Shown here piece by piece: positions 59,253 through 64,000 of a stretch of DNA of 64,000 nt (positions within the stretch are counted from its first letter, which is position 1; each line of letters starts with the position of its first letter). Source of the DNA: Daphnia carinata (taxonomy: Eukaryota > Arthropoda > Branchiopoda > Diplostraca > Daphniidae). The notes below the pieces were generated by a model. The model was not told the DNA's origin. It searched no databases and saw only the letters and a list, made by a program, of their open reading frames with translations. The DNA lies in NCBI RefSeq assembly GCF_022539665.2, contig NC_081336.1:2666001-2730000 (forward strand), given 5' to 3'. Both the position numbers and the translations under genes were made by a program.

Positions 59253-60134
59253 GTTAACGTTTAGATTGTGGCAGTCAGACTAAACACGTCCTCGTTCTAC
59301 AGGTGTATTGAGATTTCAAATGTCAATCGTATTGGCCTGCGCGCGCCAGAATGCGCAACAGTTTCGTGCATTATTTAAACGGAAAATTTCCAAAGGACAA
59401 CATGTTTTCATTCAAAAAATAGGGGATTAGTATTTCACAAGAAAACTTCAATAACGAGGATCACATCGAAATTTTCCTGCATTGAGAGAAATCCTATTAG
59501 GACAATCTACTGTGCATGAAAGTAAATGCGTCATCGGAAATTTCAAGAAACGCTAAAGCTTGATGACAGTTTCAAGAGCAAAACAGAGTTTTATTAAATT
59601 ACAAACTGAATTTGGTTTGTAAACGGTGATACTTGCGACATTCTATTGATGATAAACAAAGGCTGTCGTTTACAGCTATAATCTCGGGACTCACGAACAC
59701 AAATGTTATCTCCTCGACCGCCCGCCTACTATCACAAATTTGGCAAGAGAAAAGATAGCGAAGAAAGATAAGGCTTAAAAATGCAAGTAAATCAAATGTG
59801 GCAGTGTGTCACATCCGCTTCATTCACCTTAGTGCTCCACTTGTATGAAACGTTTCCTCAGTTCTTCCTTTGAATTTCGACTTCGATTTTTGTGAAAATA
59901 CGTGGAACTGAAATTAATTACCGAAGGTCATCTCGGCTAACGATTCTTTACGACTCTGCGGCTGCTCGACATTTTAAAACGCTGCAATTCCATTTTTCAA
60001 ACCAGTTCTGAGTAAGTAGTGCCCTATTATCTGTGTGCCCTGTGTACAAAGAGGACTATTGACATTTCGAAAAACACTTAAAATTGCTATTTTTCATACA
60101 GGAGAATTCATATCCTCATTAACTTCGAACTAAG
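59253..60134. other. intergenic DNA and 5' UTR intron of next gene
   Basis: At about 60010 a GTAAGT donor follows TTCTGA, and a pyrimidine-poor but valid ACAG acceptor stands at about 60101, just upstream of the ATG at 60135. This suggests a 5' untranslated exon and intron for the coiled-coil gene. The rest is featureless. Confidence 0.45.
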
Positions 60135-61685
60135 ATGCCACCCACCAAAAAACTCGTACTTGATTTACCATTCGATTTTAATCCGGACAAGATTCTTGAA
60201 ACAGCTACACCAGATCAGTGCGCTATCGTACTAATTACCGGTTGTGAAGCTCTTCACGCCCTTTTAAATAAGACAACTAAGCTTACCAACGAGCAAGCTT
60301 ACGAAAAGGCCAAAACGGACGAGGCTGAGAAATGGGCTCGAGAAAAATGTAGATTGGAAGAAGACGCAAAGCGAGTGATAGAAAAACTGCAGGACACGAA
60401 CGCTGATAAAGTCAAGAAATTGGAAGACGAGTTGAGTGTCCTTCAAAACAAAATTCACAGTCTCCAGAGCTCCATTGAATGCAAAGACATCCTTCTAACC
60501 AATGCTACAACGCAGCTCAATGAGCTAAGCGCATCAGAAATTAAGAAAATTAACGACGCTAGAAACCAAACACGTTCTGAGCTGTCTGATGAGCTAAATA
60601 GATTCAAGGATGATCTAAAAACAGCGAATGATAAACTTGAAAAGGCCAAAGATGATCTTCTTAAAGCTGAGAGGGAATACAGTGTCAATCTCAAGCAAAT
60701 GGGAGAAGATAAGCTCATCGCCATTCAAGAAGCAGTTGCAAAAGCGCATAAAGAACTAGGTGACAAAAACAATTCCTTGCAATCGCAATTGCTCTCGTTA
60801 ACTGGAAGACAAGCTGGTTCAGCTACGAAAGGAAAAGACAATGAATGTGCCTTTGCTACACTGCTTGACAAAGCTTATGGCCCGAACAAATCCTACAAAA
60901 GACTGGATAAGATAGGTAACATGTCTGGTGATCACATCGTAGAATGGGAAGGAATGAAAATAATGATTGAAAATAAGAAACATGCAAAACGCATAGTATC
61001 AGGTGAAGTGGTAAAAGCAATTAGGGATTTCGAATCAAACAAAGACTGCAATGTACTAATGTTCGTCAGCGAGGATAGTACTATTATTGGGCATGAAAGA
61101 CCCGGTGATTTGGATGTTACCCACACCGCGGACGGGCGGACGGCTATTTGGATGGGCAACTTCAGTTTCAACGAAGATAAGGTCACCTATCTCCAAATGA
61201 TCGGTCAGTTTATCTTAGAACTGGGAGTACTACAAACCAACGTGAAGCAACTAGAAAGTGCCGAAGCTATTGAAAATTACAAATTCAAGGTCGATAATCT
61301 TGTACACCACTTTCGTAGAACCAAAGCTGATTTAGATAACCTACTCAAATTACAAAGGCAATGCCAAAGCGAGCATAATAAGACGTGGGGAAAGCTAAAA
61401 GAAGAGATGGTTTCAGTACTTAAGCGTTTCGATGAACGCCAAGCAGATGCGATTGAGATTGAAAGCAATAACAATAATACAGACGGTGCTAACGCAGACG
61501 TAACTGTAGCCAAAAATACATCAAGAAACGCGAAGAGGAAGCGAACGGTAAAAAAACAAGGGGATACGTTGCCGAAGTATTTTAAACCAAAAAATCCTAC
61601 AGGTTTAGTGGGACAAGGCCAGTCAACAGACGGTGCAATGGGCAATTCCAGCGGAACAACTACAGATTTGGTATACATCAACTAA
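60135..61685 (+). CDS. coiled-coil protein with PD-(D/E)XK-like core and nuclear C-terminus
   Basis: A single uninterrupted 516-residue frame, unusual here because neighbouring genes are cut by many introns. Residues about 50-230 are a long charged coiled coil (for example KVKKLEDELSVLQNKIHSLQ). Residues about 235-345 form a compact domain: GKDNECAFATLL, then GNMSGDHIVEWEG and IMIENKKHAKRI. Asp266 and the Glu279-x-Lys281 pair match the D...ExK core of PD-(D/E)XK nucleases, an arrangement also seen in coiled-coil RmuC/DUF2130-type proteins. A second short coiled region follows. The C-terminus has a basic NAKRKRTVKKQ nuclear signal next to GDTLPKYFKPKN, which resembles a weak PCNA-binding motif. 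I do not know a close animal homologue; gain from a virus, bacterium or mobile element is possible. Confidence 0.7.
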   Translation: MPPTKKLVLDLPFDFNPDKILETATPDQCAIVLITGCEALHALLNKTTKLTNEQAYEKAKTDEAEKWAREKCRLEEDAKRVIEKLQDTNADKVKKLEDELSVLQNKIHSLQSSIECKDILLTNATTQLNELSASEIKKINDARNQTRSELSDELNRFKDDLKTANDKLEKAKDDLLKAEREYSVNLKQMGEDKLIAIQEAVAKAHKELGDKNNSLQSQLLSLTGRQAGSATKGKDNECAFATLLDKAYGPNKSYKRLDKIGNMSGDHIVEWEGMKIMIENKKHAKRIVSGEVVKAIRDFESNKDCNVLMFVSEDSTIIGHERPGDLDVTHTADGRTAIWMGNFSFNEDKVTYLQMIGQFILELGVLQTNVKQLESAEAIENYKFKVDNLVHHFRRTKADLDNLLKLQRQCQSEHNKTWGKLKEEMVSVLKRFDERQADAIEIESNNNNTDGANADVTVAKNTSRNAKRKRTVKKQGDTLPKYFKPKNPTGLVGQGQSTDGAMGNSSGTTTDLVYIN

Positions 61686-63201
61686 CACCCAAATTGATTC
61701 CGTGCTAAACAGAAGTTTCTTCTGGCCAAGACATGTTGAACATCTCTTTTTCAAAAAAATTTCAAACAAACTGTCCCTAACTATGCACATCCAAAATACA
61801 CTTCTAATCAAAAGAACGATAGAGCCAAAGGCACTTACCTTGTGGGAAGAAACAGATCGTCAAAAGAGAACTTGTAGATTTCATCCTCTTCTCAATGGGT
61901 CTGCATAAATAAAAATATCGATTACTGATTGACAAGTTAAATCCACCACAGAAACTAACCGATTTTTTTCTGAGGAGAATGTCCTTTCACGACGAGATTC
62001 CTTTTACGTCTAGGTGCACAATTATCCGCGGAAGAGCTTCCATGCACATCTCAACTTAGGCAAATGCGATTGGCAACTAACAATTTTTTTACATTTTTTT
62101 GTCAAAGGTGACAAAAAGGAAGGGTAAGATAAATGACGTGGCTTTCGTTCCCTTCCTTTTCCGGCCGTTCTTCACGTGTCTTGCCAACGGCACAGACACC
62201 CACTCCTATCTAATAGAGGAATTGACGTCTTCATATTCACGTCTTCGTAATGTTTGGCATCCCTGACTCTCCTATAGGTGGTTTTGGTAGGTGGCACCTT
62301 CGATAATGATTGCATTGAGTTGCCAACAACAAAAAGGGGTTGCCACCAGGTGCACTTTCACGGGCGTCTGATGTCAGTTAGCGGCGTGATTCACGGTTCC
62401 TCTCGCTAGAGTAGTTTAGCATCTACCGGTGGGCCCAAGTTTCGACTAGCCCTTATTTGTTGTTTAAATTGATAAAACAATGATTCATACGTGCTAGGGA
62501 AACACGTACCTACACTTTGTCAAGTTTATCTAACCACACGTTAATATTAACGAATTTTAAGTACTCACAATTTCATCGGGATTCAGGACTAATTTATTAA
62601 AGGATTAAATTTATGTTACGTAAAGAAATTTTATTACAGCTGATATTTTATATTTAGGCAAATTATTTATTCGACGCGTAATACAAACAATTACAATTAC
62701 AATATATTATAGCAACAGCTCATTATTGAGCGCATTGTGGCAAGAGGATTCCATGAAACGTAATGTTTCTATTTAGCTTCAGTGTTGGGGGGAAATTAGA
62801 TAATAACATCTACTAAATGGCTTAATATCTATAGAGTAACAATAGTATCTTTCAACCCACTTCATACACCATTAAAACTACAACAGAAAACACCAAACCT
62901 CATCATACAACATCCGGACACCATCACAAACTAACATCCACACTACAAAACGAGTGGACTTAACAAAACGTTGATACCAATGCTAAGCAGCAGTCACTAC
63001 GTAAATTACATAGACAAACGAAACATTAATAAGTAGTACAGTACAGTAACTTTGAGTAGTTCAATATGCCATGACAAATTGCTTGATCGTTAGCACCGCA
63101 GTGAGTGTCGCATTAACATCTCGGCAGTTATGGCTTCTCTCCAAACCATTAATACGCGCAACAAATGACTGGTAAAATGTGTAATGTTATGGCAATCAGC
63201 A
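61686..63201. other. intergenic AT-rich DNA
   Basis: Downstream of the coiled-coil gene. No gene, RNA or repeat could be supported. The stretch from about 62.5 to 63.0 kb is especially AT-rich. Confidence 0.5.
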
Positions 63202-63808
63202 TCACGGAAGGCGATTAATGACGTGTTCAATTATGTCGCCTTTGGTGTCGTAGGAAAAGCTAGCTTCAAACGAACAGCCGGAGAGAAAAACTGGGTACCA
63301 TAAACGAGCCTCACTCCACATTAAATCGTACGGAATACGATCAATATCAAACCACTGCGGCTTCATTTCTGAAGACAAACTTTACCAATTAACCAGCGCA
63401 ACCCTCTCGAAAAGCTGATATAATTTAAAAATACCTTCGGTTTCAGTTATTTCTCCTTTCCACTCATTACATTGAAACACGTGGATCAGAAATGGACCAT
63501 CACCGTTTTCGAAATACATTGTTATAACACCACGTCGTAACAGGTTACATTCGTCAGCCACAACTCCGCTCTCTTCGCGGAGTTCCCTAGAATCAAACGA
63601 GATGTTGATATAACATAATCTTAAAATAGCCAAGCAAGCAACTTATTCTGCAAAATTTACCAAACCTGACAGCGCCTTGAATGACAATCTCATTCAATTC
63701 CACCTTTCCTCCGAATCCATTCCATTTTCCTTCTCCTAAACCTCGTTTTTTAAGACCAAGAAGGATTTGCGATTTGCTCATTACAAAAACCAAGGTAAAG
63801 ATTTTCAT
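63202..63808 (-). CDS. NUDT1: MTH1-type Nudix hydrolase (oxidised purine triphosphate cleanup)
   Basis: NUDT1/MTH1 removes 8-oxo-dGTP and related oxidised nucleotides so they are not built into DNA. Exons 63666-63808, 63435-63586 and 63202-63368 give 153 residues; the human protein has 156. It starts MKIFTLVFVMSKSQILLG, matching the family start. KWNGFGGKVELNE leads into the Nudix box, with GAVRELREESGV complete across the first intron (G-x5-E-x7-RE-x2-EE-x-G). The C-terminal part reads EMKPQWFDIDRIPYDLMW, as in MTH1, including the WF-D purine-recognition region. No lesion is seen. Confidence 0.92.
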
Positions 63809-64000
63809 TTCGTCTATCCCTGAAATGTCCCAACATGTTAGTATTTAAATAAGATATTAACTTTAATCTGTATTACCTCGGAAAGGACACAAATTCCATC
63901 AGATGTCGTAAATATGCAAATCGTTAATAAACAGATGCGGGGGATGATATACAAAGAAATTCCTCTTAGCCAAAACGTCAGTTTTCAAACCACCTGTTCT
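63809..64000. other. upstream region of NUDT1
   Basis: 5' flank of the NUDT1 gene up to the window edge; no separate feature is supported. Confidence 0.4.

Noticed and set aside
1-64000. CRISPR arrays, bacterial operons, riboswitches
   Set aside because: The window is eukaryotic nuclear DNA with spliceosomal introns; no direct-repeat/spacer array was seen.

Overview
This is a eukaryotic, almost certainly branchiopod crustacean (Daphnia-like) nuclear window. The evidence is many short GT-AG introns, arthropod gene families (beaten-path Ig proteins, DEG/ENaC channels, acid lipases, a vasa-type germline helicase with CCHC knuckles) and a tandem set of secreted proteins I know only as a Daphnia-like lineage-specific type. 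All assignments come from reading translated exons and splice sites by eye. Exon sets of most of the multi-exon genes sum to an exact multiple of three, which supports the models.

Layout. 1-13 kb (+ strand, very rich in T homopolymers): the 3' part of a beaten-path-like Ig protein (3367-8613) and a complete DEG/ENaC channel (9595-12226). 13-19.9 kb: repeat-rich DNA with a T17/G25 tract inside an inverted repeat, three tRNA-like sequences, a piggyBac-type MITE (17173-17481) and a GC-rich minisatellite. 19.9-24.8 kb (- strand): broken pieces of a USP4/15-type ubiquitin protease, the 3' half of DNA polymerase delta (POLD1) and a vasa-type helicase lie head to tail; the POLD1 and vasa pieces keep introns. 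24.87 kb: a 63-bp perfect-ended hairpin with an 8-bp target duplication. 26-33.5 kb (- strand): three tandem copies of a secreted-protein family, each with an identical TATATAAG promoter box; the third copy is decaying. 34.5-36 kb (- strand): proteasome assembly chaperone 2 (PSMG2), with the SRP 7SL RNA gene immediately upstream of its second exon.

37-46.5 kb (+ strand, again homopolymer-rich): a three-exon low-complexity protein with one C-terminal membrane segment. 46.6-49.55 kb (- strand): cytosolic seryl-tRNA synthetase carrying an extra 84-codon, phase 0-0 exon that encodes a domain like the N-terminal GST-C domain of eEF1B. 51-55 kb (+): an acid lipase and a cytosolic sulfotransferase, each with a frame anomaly. 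56.4-56.7 kb (-): a 51-residue secreted saposin-A-type peptide. 58-59.3 kb (-): a rhodopsin-class GPCR. 60.1-61.7 kb (+): an intronless-coding 516-residue coiled-coil protein with a PD-(D/E)XK-like core. 63.2-63.8 kb (-): an MTH1/NUDT1 Nudix hydrolase.

The genes do not form an operon or pathway. The most unusual items are the seryl-tRNA synthetase domain cassette, the vasa/POLD1/USP composite, the coiled-coil nuclease-like gene and the tiny mobile-element hairpins.
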